From Suillus spraguei (Eukaryota > Basidiomycota > Agaricomycetes > Boletales > Suillaceae), in NCBI GenBank assembly GCA_016800925.1, contig JABCPU010000088.1:1-64000 (forward strand): a stretch of DNA of 64,000 nucleotides, given 5' to 3'. Shown here in pieces: positions 1 through 11,567 of this stretch. The position numbers were made by a program, and so were the translations under genes. Within the stretch, counting starts at the first letter, position 1. Each line of letters opens with the position of its first letter. Below the pieces are notes generated by a model, which was not told the origin of the DNA, did not search any database, and saw only the letters and a program-made list of their open reading frames with translations.

Positions 1-755
1 TAGAAGCAATTCCTTCAAAGTTAGTGCAAAGGAAACAATGAAGTACTAATATGGCAACAGGAATTCCAAATTCCAAGGTTAGCGGCGGTAGTGGTATATC
101 GGTGGTACTAGCGCGGTGTTGGCAGTACACACACGGTAAGGATAGCTGCAACGGTTAGCTAGTGAGAGCAAGAACAATGTTACTGGGCGAGACGAAAATG
201 TTATTACCACCGGCTGTGCGGTAGCGGTAGCGGCAACTCCATATGAGTGAGAATGCAGAAGAGAGACAAAATGACCCAGCGAGATCACTGGCCACGGTCT
301 GGTTACGAGTAGTGAAGTCGAAAGTCGCATGGTACTTCAAGCAGTAAAGTTACCGGGGGTTAAATCTAAAAGTGATGTTTGAATGGAGGAGGGTTCAAAA
401 GCAAATGGATTGCGACTAGTGAGCATTTCTGATACTAAGTCCTAGTGAAGGGATGTAACGGGAAGTAAAAGTAACGGTATGTATGTTCAGTCCTTTTTAA
501 CATATGTGAGCACGTATGAGATAGCTATGCGAGTCCAGTAGCGAGAAAGAAAATAAACAGGGTACTTAATGATAAGGCGCACAGCATGCAGCGGCCCCTT
601 GAGATGTAAGGTAAATCCTGTTGTAGGTTTAGTAACAGCAGAAGCAAAGTAACTACGCACCAATGGATTCAAGACGGAATAGGACGGGACATGAGGGCAT
701 CGGTGCAAGGATCCGGTAAGGGTTCACGGGAGAAGAATGGTTCCGCCTTAGTGGA
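1..755 (+). repeat. Partial copy of a GCGGTAA-rich inverted-repeat element (family X)
   Basis: No gene is seen. The stretch is rich in gcggtag/agtaaa words and its later part (about 360-745) matches the reverse complement of 18,440-18,720. Shared landmarks in the same order are a 'cctttttaaca' word, an 'accaatggat' word and a run ending in 'ggatccggtaag'. It is therefore a diverged, left-truncated copy of the element seen complete at 18,347-19,231. The window edge cuts it. Homology stops near 750, where the Harbinger-associated sequence begins. Confidence 0.55.
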
Positions 756-849
756 GCAAAAAGTCTATTTCGTCGCTATAATGAAATCCTTCCATTGCTG
801 CGCAGACGTTAACGAGACACTTGTCGAAAATGGGGTTTTGACGGTCAGC

Positions 850-1347
850 ATGACTTTTCTCACTACACCGCCGACGTCTCACTGCTCGTCAGGTTCTTCG
901 CGGTCCAAGGCCACATCAGCATCATCAGCTCCTGTGTCAATGTCCATGACATCGCCAGTCAATTCATCATCTGTGGGAAAGCAGAAGCAGAAGAAGCAAT
1001 GTTTGGATGTCCAGAGTAAGGTTGACATGCTTAACGCCGAAATCGAGAACGCGCAGTCTGACAAGATCACACAGGAGGAGCTCAAAAATGAACTCTACAT
1101 GGTTAAGTACAATCTTGCTTGGCAGGTCAATGAACACAAATTCCTCAAGCACAAGCATGCGGATGATCACACTGAAGCTGCTGCTGCACATATATGTGGC
1201 CTGGAGGCTAAAAACTCCGAGATACATCTTTGTGAAGCAGAGGTAAAAATGCATGATGCACTCGTGCATGCACATAAGGAGGAGGCAACAACACTGCGTC
1301 TCAAGATTGAGTATGCACGGCTCATGGGTTCTAATTCTGGGTCTTGA
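850..1347 (+). CDS. Coiled-coil hypothetical protein associated with a PIF/Harbinger transposon
   Basis: The ORF is open from 691, but its first residues fall in the upstream repeat, so the ATG at 850 (MTFLTTPP...) is the more natural start, giving about 165 aa. The N-terminal third is Ser/Thr-rich. A basic KQKQKK patch follows, then an almost continuous charged helix from about residue 55 to the end (Glu/Lys/His/Ala-rich), predicted to be a coiled coil. The protein converges on the broken Harbinger transposase at 1,471-2,520. That layout fits the accessory ORF of two-gene PIF/Harbinger elements, where the partner protein assists DNA binding or nuclear entry. I know such coiled-coil partners from fungal Harbinger neighbourhoods, but the family assignment is inference. 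Expression and intactness are uncertain. Confidence 0.5.
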   Translation: MTFLTTPPTSHCSSGSSRSKATSASSAPVSMSMTSPVNSSSVGKQKQKKQCLDVQSKVDMLNAEIENAQSDKITQEELKNELYMVKYNLAWQVNEHKFLKHKHADDHTEAAAAHICGLEAKNSEIHLCEAEVKMHDALVHAHKEEATTLRLKIEYARLMGSNSGS

Positions 1348-1470
1348 GTATGAGACTTTATTTGTTCTTGTTTCATGCCTTGTTCATGTTGTGCATATGT
1401 TACTCATGTTGTTCTGTTGTTCTGTTGTGCTACATTTACTATACACTGGTGTATCTTCTGTACTAGCTTG

Positions 1471-2520
1471 TCAATGAAGTTTGCAACTATTGCTAGTCCT
1501 CCTACATTGTGCCTTTGAGTGAGGACTGTCAAATAACAGATTTTTCAACTTCTCACATTGTGTGTGACCTGGAGTCTCTTCATACAATCTGTCACCTACT
1601 TGTTCATTCCCATCAGGTCCTTCATTCTCTGCTCCTTGAGTTGAATGATTGTCCTCTTGATAGGCCCATGTCACTGAGCCACTGGATCCTATATGACCTC
1701 TGTGTTCTTCAAACTGGATAATCATATCGTGAAGGATGAGACAACACTGAATCCAATGGACAGCTGCCTGCAAGTCATCAGCTGAATTGATGTTCTGTTG
1801 GAGGTCTCGAAGAGATTGAAAGTGCCCTTTTAATGCAGCAAATGCATGTTCAACACAGACATGAACCTAATAAATCATAAATTCAGAAAAATCAGGAAAA
1901 ATCAGAGGATAAATGTACAAACTGAAGAAAGATGAAAATTGAATGTCCTCTGGTTTGCTGTCAGGCGTCCATTGCAGGGCTTCTTGAAAGGAGTAATACA
2001 CCAAGTGCTTAGTGGATAAGCACTGATCAACTGTTGTCCCATCAACAGCTAGGTCTCCATTCTGCCACTCAGGGCAAGTGCTAGCCTTTGTACTATACCT
2101 CCCGAGCATGCTCAAAATCCTTTGAGTTGTGGGGAGGAAAGCTCATGAAAGCATCAAGCTGGTCAAGCAGGGCAACCATTACACAATTAGTGCAATTAAT
2201 GACCGAGCCAACACTAACACCTGCCCATTGAGACACATCCAGAAAAGATATGGAGTTTCCATAGTGGCCAGCACAATTAAGAAAAATTGCTAGTTGAATA
2301 GCAACAGGAAGCTGGGGGTTGTTGGAGTTGTTGTGAAAGATGGGATGGTCAGAAATTCAATCAAGGATATCATCAAAGATTTCTGGGTCAACATGTAATT
2401 TGTGGCAAAAGTAGAGAGGGCAATGTTCCCCAAAATGAACCAGAAGATGCAGCTGAGGGCACGTGGGAGAGGGATACTAGGAATATTGAGTCTACGAGTC
2501 TTCAATCATATACCAACCTC
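1471..2520 (-). pseudogene. PIF/Harbinger (DDE_4-type) transposase, degenerate
   Basis: Read in several minus-strand frames, the segment gives blocks typical of basidiomycete Harbinger transposases. In order they are HVDPEIFDDIL, then DHPIFHNNSNNPQLPVAIQL, then FLNCAGHYGNS, then SQWAGVSVGSVINC (about 2,500-2,150). After these come VEHAFAALKGHFQSLRDLQQ and AAVHWIQCCLILHDMIIQ (about 1,870-1,720). Frame changes and stops separate the blocks, and the catalytic centre between about 2,110 and 1,870 is interrupted, so the gene is dead. Harbinger transposases cut and paste DNA with TTA/TWA target duplications. No terminal inverted repeats or duplications could be placed here. The coiled-coil ORF to the left is the probable partner. 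Confidence 0.75.
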
Positions 2521-3145
2521 CCACGGCCCAGTGCTCTTCTATTCCAAAACACTCCGACGTTCATCAAGTACAACCCTTTGCTCCGTAATTTGAAGCAGAT
2601 GCTTGTGCCCAACGTCTCTATCTAAGTGTCTAAGCCTAATGTCTAAAGTCTCGGAAGTCGCTAAAGCCGTTAAAGTCGTCAGCCTAGTCCACCAAGGAGC
2701 CACATTTGAACATTTGACTTGAACCTCCCACTGCGGCACATCAGGAAAACCCTCCCATGTAAACTTAGACAAAGCTGCTCACATTGGATCTTTTTTAGCA
2801 CAATTAACGCAAACTAGACATATTAGACAAACTAAGCACCCTAGCCAGACTTTATTGCTGATTTTCAATTAGCCATACCTTACTGCAATTAGAACAATTT
2901 GACTGTCCTTGTAGACGACTAGGAAAGGCTTTACATGCCCTAGAAAACACTGATAGGAAGACTTTCACACTTCAAATACACGAAAAAATTAATATGATTA
3001 AACTCGGGTATCAGGCTACAGCAGCAGTAAAGTACGATCTAAACGAGGAAAACATAGTGAATGGTGAGATATAGCGAGCGGCGAGGTATCAAGGATTATA
3101 GGATACATTGAATTCCTGCAAAATATGGCATGTCAGTGAGATATT
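2521..3145. other. Intergenic, no gene recognised
   Basis: This stretch is AT-rich with short tandem words (a run of taagtc/taaagtc-like hexamers at about 2,610-2,690). A 77-codon minus-strand reading frame (2,539-2,772) resembles nothing I recognise. It may include the 5' part of the Harbinger element. Confidence 0.4.
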
Positions 3146-3935
3146 CTACTCATCGTCCATGCCATCGAGGTCCAAGAGTGCTAGATCAGTGTCTTTGTCA
3201 TAGACACCAATTGTGTCACAACGGAAACCTCTGCAAGTAGCAGTAAGTCAGAAATGTGTACACCAACTTGGATGCAGACTTACTGAACCTCCTCGTAGAT
3301 ATCGGCCATCATTTTATGAAACTTGACGGGAGCGGTCCTTCGGATTTTCTCCAACAGCGCCACATGGTAGGTATAGATGTCACAGAATTGGTTGCCTGTG
3401 AAATTGAAGTCGTCACCTGCCTTGTTCTTCTTTGCAATAAGAGTAGCATGAATCTGACAACAAATAAGATTAATGAGAAGATAAGTGCAAACACGAACTT
3501 ACAGTTGTGCTGACTATTACTACCATGGGGATGGGAACCTCCGGCCGACTGGCCTTGTTCTTCGCAATGTCAACGAAGCATTGCGCAAACTGCGAACCAA
3601 TAGACTTCGCGTTTTTGAAGAATACCTCATATAGAGTGTCGACAACAGGCTGCCCTTGGTATGGTTTCTGTCATTTTGGTGAAGGAAGACCCTCTGCCTT
3701 GAGCAAGGTGTCAGTGCAATGTCAAATTCTTGCCCAAAAAAAACTAACATCAAATATCTGCGGAAAAATATAGGAATGACTCGCAAGGAGACGGTCAATG
3801 ATGGCATCGCAGTTATGACTGAGTCGGAAGTATCCTGGGGCACATTTATAGGTGACATCCTTGATATCAGTGCGAAACAGGCTCGCACAAGCATCGATCT
3901 ACAGCATGTGTCAATATTAAACCATGATAAGACAA
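3146..3935 (-). pseudogene. DUF6532-like protein gene, probably decayed
   Basis: Minus-strand exons join into a protein resembling the C-terminal half of the basidiomycete DUF6532 family (function unknown, highly expanded in mushrooms). The upstream segment (about 3,890-3,770) reads CAPGYFRLSHNCDAIIDRLL. The next (about 3,630-3,515) reads GSQFAQCFVDIAKNKASRP then EVPIPMVVIVSTT. The next (about 3,450-3,290) reads NFTGNQFCDIYTYHVALLEK then HKMMADIYEEV. The last exon ends GVYDKDTDLALLDLDGMDDE followed by TAG at 3,146-3,148. Introns with GT..AG ends near 3,455-3,505 and 3,232-3,288 fit. Between about 3,770 and 3,630 the frame is broken by stops, and no N-terminus is found before the minisatellite at 3,966. 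I call it a pseudogene, though an unrecognised intron remains possible. Confidence 0.55.
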
Positions 3936-3965
3936 ATCACTTACTAGATTGGCGGAGCCCCTTCA

Positions 3966-4560
3966 GTGACAAACTCTGTACTATACGGGTCACCCGACCC
4001 ACATAATATCCGTCAAAGACGGGCCAGTGGACCATGGGCCGAGGTTATGTATATCCTCGATGTTGACGGATGGGCCGGGGGGAAAATTATTTCCGATGGA
4101 GATGGGTGGGCCGGGAGACTTGTATTTTCGGGAGAGACGGGTGGGCCGAGGGAAACATGATTTCTGATGTTGACGGATGGGCCAGGGGGATATCATCCCC
4201 GACAGAGATGGGTGGGCCCATCTGGGTAGTATGTAGAGTAGGATATTATAGACAGCTGGGCTGAAGAGAGATGCAAGGCAAATATTATTGCATAGACGGG
4301 TGGGCTGAGGTAAGAGAATATTACATATACGGGTGGGCCGAGGTGAGAGAATATTACATATACGGGTGGGCCGAGGGAGAGAATATTACATATACGAGTA
4401 GGCCGACGTGGGGTGTATTACATAGACGGGTGGGCTGAGGGTGCAGTAAAATATTTATTGCATAGACGGGTGGGCCGACGTGGGGGAATTTTACATAGAC
4501 GGGTGGGCCGAGGTAAAATATATTACATATACGGGTGGGCCTAGATATGTATCATAAAGA
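3966..4560 (+). repeat. Minisatellite with GGGTGGGCCGAGG core
   Basis: About 13 units of roughly 33-45 bp, each with the core 'gggtgggccgagg' (variants 'gatgggccgggg', 'gggtgggctgagg') followed by an AT-rich spacer such as 'gagaatattacatata'. The same family occurs in inverted orientation at 12,290-12,670. Short reading frames across it are by-products of the repeat. Confidence 0.85.
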
Positions 4561-4699
4561 CGTACAGCTGATGTAGCCACCAGAGAATCAAACACATAGG
4601 ATACATGCACCCTATGAGTGCATATACCTACCATCGACACCAAAATCTAAACCCTGAAGCACGAAAACCTGAATTCATCATGTCTGACATTCATCGATA

Positions 4700-6960
4700 A
4701 TTGAGGTGCCGGGTGCCAGGTGCCAAGTCCCGAATCCAGGAACTCGAAACTGGAGATTCAAACTAGAGATTTCCTGAATTCCGGATACCTGGACACCCGA
4801 AACACAACACACAAGGTGAAAGATTTAAAGTCCATGTGTGGAGTCATCTAGTGCCGAGTGCCGGGTGCAGGTGCAGAGTACCGAAACTAGAAACTAGAAA
4901 CTCGAGATTTGAGACAAAACAGACATCTACCAAAAATGTGTGGATCAAAGTTTTGTTGTTGCCTGACATGTGTCTGAGTCCCGAGGACCGAACCCCGAAA
5001 TTGTAGACTACCAGATTTCGGGATTCGGGGTTCGGCACTCGAGATTCAAGATTTGAGATGAAAAAGATATCTACCAAAAATGTGTGGATCAAAGTCATTT
5101 TATTGCTAACATTGTTTTCGGTCTCAAGTGCAAAAGCCCGAGTACCGAACTGCAAACCCCTAAATAGTAGACTACCAGATTTCGGAGTTCGGAGTTCGGC
5201 ACTTAGAATGTGTGGATCAATAGGTGTCTATTGCCTCACATTGTTCTGAGTCCCGAGTCCCGAGTGCTGGGTGCCGGGGTTCAGGGTTCAGCACTGACAA
5301 TATGTTGCTCAAGATCTTTCACATTATGAGTACCAATCCCGAGTCCCGAGTGCCGGGTGCCGGAGTTCGGGGTTCGGCACATAAAATATGTGGATCAAGG
5401 TCTTTCACATTGTTTTGACTGCCGAACCCCGAGCTCTGGCACTCGGGGTTCGGCACTCAACATGTGTAAATCAATATTATGGTATTGCCTCACATTGTTT
5501 TGACTGCCAAACCCCGAGCTCCGGCACTCAGGGTTCAGCACTCAACATGTGTAAATCAATATCTTTGTATTGCCTCACATGGTAACCCGGCACTCAGTGA
5601 TCGTAATTCAGGACTCAACTTTGTATTGCCTCACATGGTTCTAACTCACGGGTGGCGGTGTTTGGGGTTTGGTGTTAAAATATGTGGATTGATATCTGTC
5701 TCATTGTTATGAGTACCAAGTCTCGAGTCCCGAGTGTCGGGTGCCGGAGTTCGGGGTTCGGCATTCAACATGTGTACATCAATATCTTTGTATTGACTCA
5801 CATTGTTCTCACTCCTGGGTGCTGGGGTTCGGGGTTGGGTGGTTAAATATGTGGATCGATATCTTTCACATGGTTATGAGTCCCGAGTCCAGATTCCCAA
5901 CTGCCAGGTGCCGAAGTTCGGGGTTCGGCACTCCACATGTGTGTAAATCAATATCTTTGTATTGCCTCACATATTTCTAACTCCCGGGTGCCGGGGTTTG
6001 GGGTTTGGTGATAGAATATGTGCATTGACATCTTTCACATTGTTATAAGTTCCAAGGCCCGAGTCCCGAGTGCCGGGTGCCGGAGTTCAGGGTTCGGCAC
6101 TCAACATGTGTAAATCAATATCTGTGTATTGCCTCACATTATTCTAACTCCCAGGTGCCGGAGTTCAGGGTTCAGCACATAAAATATGTGGATCGATATC
6201 TTTCACATTGTTATGAGTCCCGAATCCTGATCCCTGAGTGCCGGGTGCCGGAGTTTGGGGTTTGGCACTCAACATGTGTAAATCAATATCTTTGGATTGC
6301 CTCACATTGTTCTAACTCCAGGTGCTGGGGTTCGAGGTTCGGTGTTAAAATATGTGGATCAATATCTCTCACATTGTTATGAGGCCTGAGTCCCGATTCC
6401 CGACTGCCGGGTGCCGGAGTTCAGGGTTTGGTGTCTAAATATGTGCATTGATATCTTTCACATTGTTATGAGTCCCAAGGCCCGAGTCCCGAGTGCCGGG
6501 TGCCAGAGTTTGGGGTTCGGCACTCAATATGTGTGAATCAATATCTCTGTATTGCCTCACATTGTTCTAAGTCCCGGGTGCCAGGGGTTGGGGTTCAGCA
6601 CTTAAAATATGTAGATCAATATTTTTCACATGGTGATGAGTCCTGAGTCCCAGGTGCCGGCGTTCGGGGTTCGGCACTTAAGATGTATGGATTGATATGT
6701 TTCACATTGTTACCTGGCACCCGGCACAAGTCCTGAGTGCCAGGTGCCGGGGTTCAGGGTTCGGCACTCAAAATGTGTGAATCAATGTGAGGCAATAAAA
6801 AGACTTTGACCCACACATTTTTAGTGCTGAACCCCGAACTCTGACATCTGGTAGTCCACAATTTCGAGGTTTGGCACTCGTGATTCTGCACTCGGGACTC
6901 AGAAAAATGTGAGACAATAAAAGGAATTTGATCCAAAAGGAATTTGATCCACACATTTAA
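4700..6960 (+). repeat. Tandem array of ~90-100-bp units, TGCCGGGTGCCGG type
   Basis: More than 15 diverged units alternate two half-motifs. One is a GC-rich block ('gagtcccgagtgccgggtgc' then 'ggagttcggggttcggcact'). The other is an AT-rich block ('atgtgtaaatcaatatcttt' then 'gtattgcctcacattgttct'). The GC block is partly self-complementary ('gttcggcac'/'gtgccgaac'), so each unit can form a hairpin. Units at the edges (4,700-5,060 and 6,780-6,960) run in the opposite orientation to the core. Several 60-100-codon frames here are repeat by-products and are not reported as genes. Confidence 0.85.
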
Positions 6961-7228
6961 AACTTGAAACTCACAAAATGTATATCATGTAAATTTTCTA
7001 TTTCCTTACACAGTTCACCAATTGTCAAGTAACAAGACCTGAGACCCAAATCCTGAATTCCTGGCAATGTATGAAGTGCTGAGTGCTGAGTGCTGAGTGC
7101 CGAAGCCCGAGACCCAAAACTTGAAATTTCAAAACTCGCAAACATCTGTATCATGTACAATTTCTATTTCCTTACACAGTTCACTGAGTGTTGAGTACCA
7201 AGACCTGAGACCCAAATCCCAAATTTAG
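6960..7228 (-). repeat. About 1.5 inverted units of the ~164-bp repeat
   Basis: The 'tttctatttccttacacagttca' words here (two copies, about 6,995 and 7,165) are reverse complements of the 'gaactgtgtaaggaaataga' core in the 9,290-11,390 array. They are placed as the mirror of that array. Confidence 0.7.
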
Positions 7229-8091
7229 GGTTGGCAGGCTAGCTGTGGAGGTCCGGAGGTCCGGAAATATGGAGATCAGGGCCAGAGATCATAGTGGAGA
7301 TGGGGTGTGAAATACGGTATGTGACAGAAACTTGCAAAAATGTATATCATGTAAAATTAGTATTCCCTAGGCCGGACCTTTGACCCTTTGTTATATTATA
7401 CTTTCTGAACTTTGTCCGAACTCCAGTCTTTATCTCTGTTCACCTCCAGCTCTACCTTTGGTAGTCTTCCTCTGTTTGTTTCTACTCTGGACTTCATCCG
7501 TAGTAGCCTGTACCTTCCTTACATAATCTCCGGACCTACTCCTCCATAGTAGGGCAATACTTCCCCCCAAATCCACAGAGCTCCGCTCCTCTGTTTCTCC
7601 ACTCCTCCACTCCTCCATTTCTGCATTCCTCCACTCCTCATCCTCTGGACCTCCTATCTCTGGACCTCTTGTCCTGTCCTATCCTATCCTTGACCTCCTG
7701 TGGATCATATTTCCCCTGGAGCCTTGCTCCAATCCTGCCCTAGACTTCATCCAGTGGTCTTCCCTTCACCCATTCTACTTGGGACTTGTCCCAGTAGTCT
7801 TACCTCTATCTCCGCCTACCTGCGGCATAGTTTTCTACACTTCTCCAGAAGTTTATTGGCACTCTATGGAGCAATCCAGCCCAAGAGTTCCTCCAAGGTT
7901 CTCCCTCGGACTTCACAAGAACTCCTCTTTGGACTTCATATGAAATTAGGGGCATGTACTCAGGCAAGGGGCACAGTGCACAAGCTGAGGCCAAGCCCCC
8001 ATGAATTAGTATGACCCTCCAGTACGACCCCATGCAAAGCTGGAACTTCTGAATTGCCTCTGGTTTTGCATGGCCATAACAGTTTTGAGTT
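7229..8091 (-). repeat. LTR-like sequence (family L), minus orientation
   Basis: Reading the minus strand from 8,091, it begins TGTTATGGCCATGCAAAACC and continues through the 'gcttggcctcagc..gtgcactgtgccccttgc' block and 'agtccagggcagg'-like words to a 'tagggttggcaggctagct' end near 7,229. The plus-strand copy at 11,568-12,215 and the solo LTR at 23,669-25,266 share the same order of motifs. A TG start together with the bounded solo copy supports an LTR. The sequence is mostly pyrimidine-rich tandem words ('ctcctccactcctcc'). Confidence 0.65.
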
Positions 8092-8109
8092 TCGGCACTC
8101 AGCACTCAG

Positions 8110-9275
8110 TGATTCAATAATTTGCTTCTGGCAGAGGTAACATTCATTGAAAAAATTGTATATACATCAATTACTATGCAATTATGCCAACCTCCTCACA
8201 AGACCCTTTAACCTTCACCTCAACATCCAAGAACAAAAACATAGAAAGTCGCATTTCTCACACTTTTGATGTTTTCAGTATCTTACTCTTGCATAAATAA
8301 TACAGCCTCTTCATATATCATTATAATACCATATATACTTGCTTTGTATGACAAGGATCAGCTTAAAATAGGCCGGAGTTTTGAACTAGTGTGAATGCTT
8401 ACTATTTCTACTGATAAGGAGCCCATACTTCAAAACATCAAAGTTTATTAATCAGACACCTGGAGTAGATTTAAAATACATTCACTATGATATATCTAAA
8501 TTTATAAAACCATCCCAACAAGAATTGAGTGCTGAGGAAGTGGAAATAGATAAGAAATTGACTGTGGGAAAGTTCAAAGTCCCAAAAATATCGAAAATGG
8601 TCAGTTGGCAGTTGTAGGACTTTGACGCTGGGTCAACTGAGATATACACCACATCCCTTTCACCACCCTCCAACCTCAGGGCAATATGCAGTATAGGTTC
8701 CTTTAGTAGTCTAACATGTATCTTACATATTTTGAATGAAATATTTAAACTGTACCATATATAAATGTGACTTTGTGTAAAAAGATGTCAATTGTCACTT
8801 TTCACACATATGTCATTTTACTTATCATTCAGTCAGTCCTTCATGGATCTTTCAAAACTTCAAATACATCATTAGGGACATATATGAGAGATAAATCACG
8901 CATCAGATCACTTATCACAAGCTTGATTATTATGTAGGCTTCTTATCAGTAGAAATATGCCCTGTACATGACATATCAGATTTGTGGCCTATATACAACT
9001 GATCCTTTGCATATGACACATGTGGGAGTGTACTACTGTTGATGTCTGAGCAGGGCTGGCCATTTATGCAATGATAAGACATTGAAAAACTTTAAAAATG
9101 ATTGAGGAGCAACAGGAGGGCATCCATGATAAGATGGTCGAGATTGAACTGGATGTTGAGGTGAAGGTTAAAGGGTCTTGTGAGGAGGTGGACATAATTG
9201 CATAGTGATAGATGTATATACAATTTTTTTCAATGAATGTTACCTCTGCCAGAAGCAAATTATTGAATCACTGAG
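8110..9275. mobile_element. Central inverted-repeat element, ~1.17 kb, non-coding
   Basis: The left arm 8,112-8,228 (from 'cagtgattcaataatttgct' through 'gcaattatgcc' and 'gaccctttaaccttcacctc') is the near-exact reverse complement of about 9,150-9,272. Inner segments are also related in inverted orientation: 'gacaaggatcagc..ataggcc..ctactgataaggagcc' at about 8,350-8,430 against the reverse complement of about 8,940-9,010. The structure is thus a long foldback with at least ~120-bp terminal arms. It encodes no protein. A diverged relative of its inner part lies at about 55,430-55,640. No target duplication was identified. Confidence 0.65.
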
Positions 9276-9289
9276 TGCCAAGTCCTGAG

Positions 9290-11390
9290 TGCTGAGTGCC
9301 AAAACTGAAACCCAAAACTTGAAACTCACAAAGTGTGAACTACCGAGACCCGGACCCAAAACCCTGGCATACAGTTTCAAGTTTCAAGTTTCAAGTTTCA
9401 AATTTTGGGGTTCAGGGTTTAGGGTTCGGGTTCCGGCACGAGGCACTTGTTACATTGCCAGGAATTCAGGATTTGGGTTCCAGGTTTTGGTACTTGACAC
9501 TCGGTGAACTGTATAAGGAAATAGAAATTTACATGATACAGATTTGTGCGAGTTTCAAGTTTCAAGTTTGGGGGTTCGAGGTCTGGCACTCGGCACTTGT
9601 TACATGCCAGAAATTCAGGATTCGGGTCTCAGTTCTTGGTACTTGACACTCGGTGAACTGTATAGGGAAATAGAAAATTTACATCTTAGACATCTTTGCG
9701 AGTTTCAAGTTTCAAGTTGTAAGTTTCGGAGTTCGGGGGTTGTGTTCCAGCACTCGGCACTTGTTACACTGCCAGGAATTCGGGATTTGGGTCCCGGTCT
9801 TGGTACTGACACTCAGTGAACTGTGTAAGGAAATAGCAAATTTTACATGATACAGATTTTTGCAAGTTTCAATTTTGAAGTTTGAAGTGTGAAGTTTCGG
9901 GTTCGGGGGTCAGGTTCCGGCACTCGGCACTTGTTACACTGCCAGGAATTCGGGATTCGGGTCCCGGGTCTTGGTACTTGACACTCGGTGAACTGTGAAG
10001 GAAATAGAAAATTTACATGATACAGATTTTTGCAAGTTTCAATTTTGAAGTTTGAAGTTTGAAGTTTGAAGGGGTTGGGGTGGTTCGGCACTGCACTTGT
10101 TACATGCAGGAATTCGGGATTCGGGCCGGGTCTTGTACTTGACACTCGTGAACTGTGAAGAAATAGAAATTTACATGATACAGATTTTTGCAAGTTTCAA
10201 TTTGAAGTTTGAAGTGTGAGTTCGGGTGGTCGGTTCCGGCACTCGGCACTTGTTAACTGCCAGGAATTGGATTTGGTCCGGTCTTGGTACTTGACACTCG
10301 GTGAACTGTGCAAGGAAATAGAAAATTTACATGATACAGATTTTGCAAGTTTCAATTTTGAAGTTTGAAGTTGAAGTTTCGGGAGTTCGGGGTCGGTTCC
10401 GGCACTCGGCACTTGTTACACTGCCAGGAATTCGGGATCGGGTCCCGGGTCTTGTACTTGACACTCGGTGAACTGTGCAAGGAAATAGAAAATTTACATG
10501 ATACAGATTTTTGCAAGTTTCAATTTTGAAGTTTGAAGTTTGAAGTTTCGGGTTCGGGGGTCGGGTGCCGGCACTCGGCACTTGTTACACTGCCAGAATT
10601 CGGGAATCGGGTCCCGGGTCTTGTACTTGACACTCGGTGAACTGTGGAAGGAAATAGAAAATTTACATGATACAGCTTTTTGCAAGTTTCAATTTTGAAG
10701 TTTGAAGTTTCGGAGTTCGGGGGTCGGGTTCCGGCACTCGGCACTTGTACACTGCCAGGAATTCGGGATTCGGGTCCCGGGTCTTGGTACTTGACACTCA
10801 GTGAACTGTGCAAGGAAATAGAAATTTTACATGATACAGATTTTTGGCAAGTTTCAATTTTGAAGTTTGAAGTGTGAAGTTTCGGGTTCGGGGGTCAGGT
10901 TCCGGCACTCGGCACTTGTTACACTGCCAGGAATTCGGGATTCGGGTCCCGGGTCTTGGTACTTGACACTCGGTGAACTTTGCAAGGAAATAACATTTTA
11001 CATGATACAGAATTTTGCAAGTTTCAATTTTGAAGTTTGAAGTGTGAAGTTTTGGGGTTCGGGGCTCAGGTGCCGGCACTCGGCACTTGTTTATATAGCC
11101 AGGAAATTCAGGATTTGGGTCCCGGGTCTTGGTACTTGACACTCGGTGAACTGTGTAAGGAAATAGACATTTTACATGATACACATTTTTGTGAGTTCCA
11201 AGTTCCAAGTTTTAAGTTTCGAGGTTCTGGGTTCGGGTTCCGGCACTTGGCACTTGTTACATTGCCAAGGATTCATGATTCGGGTCCTGGGTCTTGGTAC
11301 TTGACACTCGGTGAACTGTGTGAGGAAATAGGCATTTTACATGATATACATTTTTGCAAGTTTCAAGTCTTGAGTTTTGAGTTTCAGCTT
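9290..11390 (+). repeat. Tandem array of ~12 units of ~164 bp
   Basis: The word 'cggtgaactgtg' (and variants) recurs at about 9,502, 9,651, 9,813, 9,983, 10,148, 10,299, 10,465, 10,635, 10,798, 10,970, 11,143 and 11,306, a mean spacing of 164 bp. Each unit carries 'gaaatagaaaatttacatga', a 'gcaagtttcaattttgaag' block, 'ccggcactcggcacttgtta' and 'ccaggaattcgggattcggg'. Units differ mainly by small indels, so frames shift between units and the long reading frames on both strands are artefacts. It resembles a young satellite array. Confidence 0.9.
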
Positions 11391-11567
11391 TTTATTGCCT
11401 CACATTTTTCTAAGTCCCAAGTGCCAAATCCTGAGTGCCGAACCCCAGTAGTCCACCAATTTCGGGGTTCGGCACTTGGGATTCAGCACTCAGGACTCAG
11501 AAAATGTCAGGCAATCAAAAGATTTGATTCACACATTTTTGGTAGATATCTTTTTTGTCTCAAATCT
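11391..11567. repeat. Single unit of the 90-100-bp TGCCGGG family
   Basis: 'tattgcctcacatttttcta' and 'tttcggggttcggcact' match the 4,700-6,960 array, in the arrangement seen at its inverted edges (compare about 4,880-5,070). Confidence 0.6.

Noticed and set aside
4700..6960. Regular repeats resembling a CRISPR array
   Set aside because: The genome is eukaryotic (introns, retrotransposons). Units are diverged tandem repeats without unique spacers, and there are no cas genes.
9405..9435. gggttcagggtttagggttcggg, telomere-like words
   Set aside because: It is part of one variant unit of the 164-bp array. There is no TTAGGG tract, so it gives no evidence of a telomere.
9843..11208. Several 60-136-codon frames, mostly on the minus strand
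   Set aside because: They follow the tandem repeat unit, change frame at every indel between units, and encode low-complexity repeats only.
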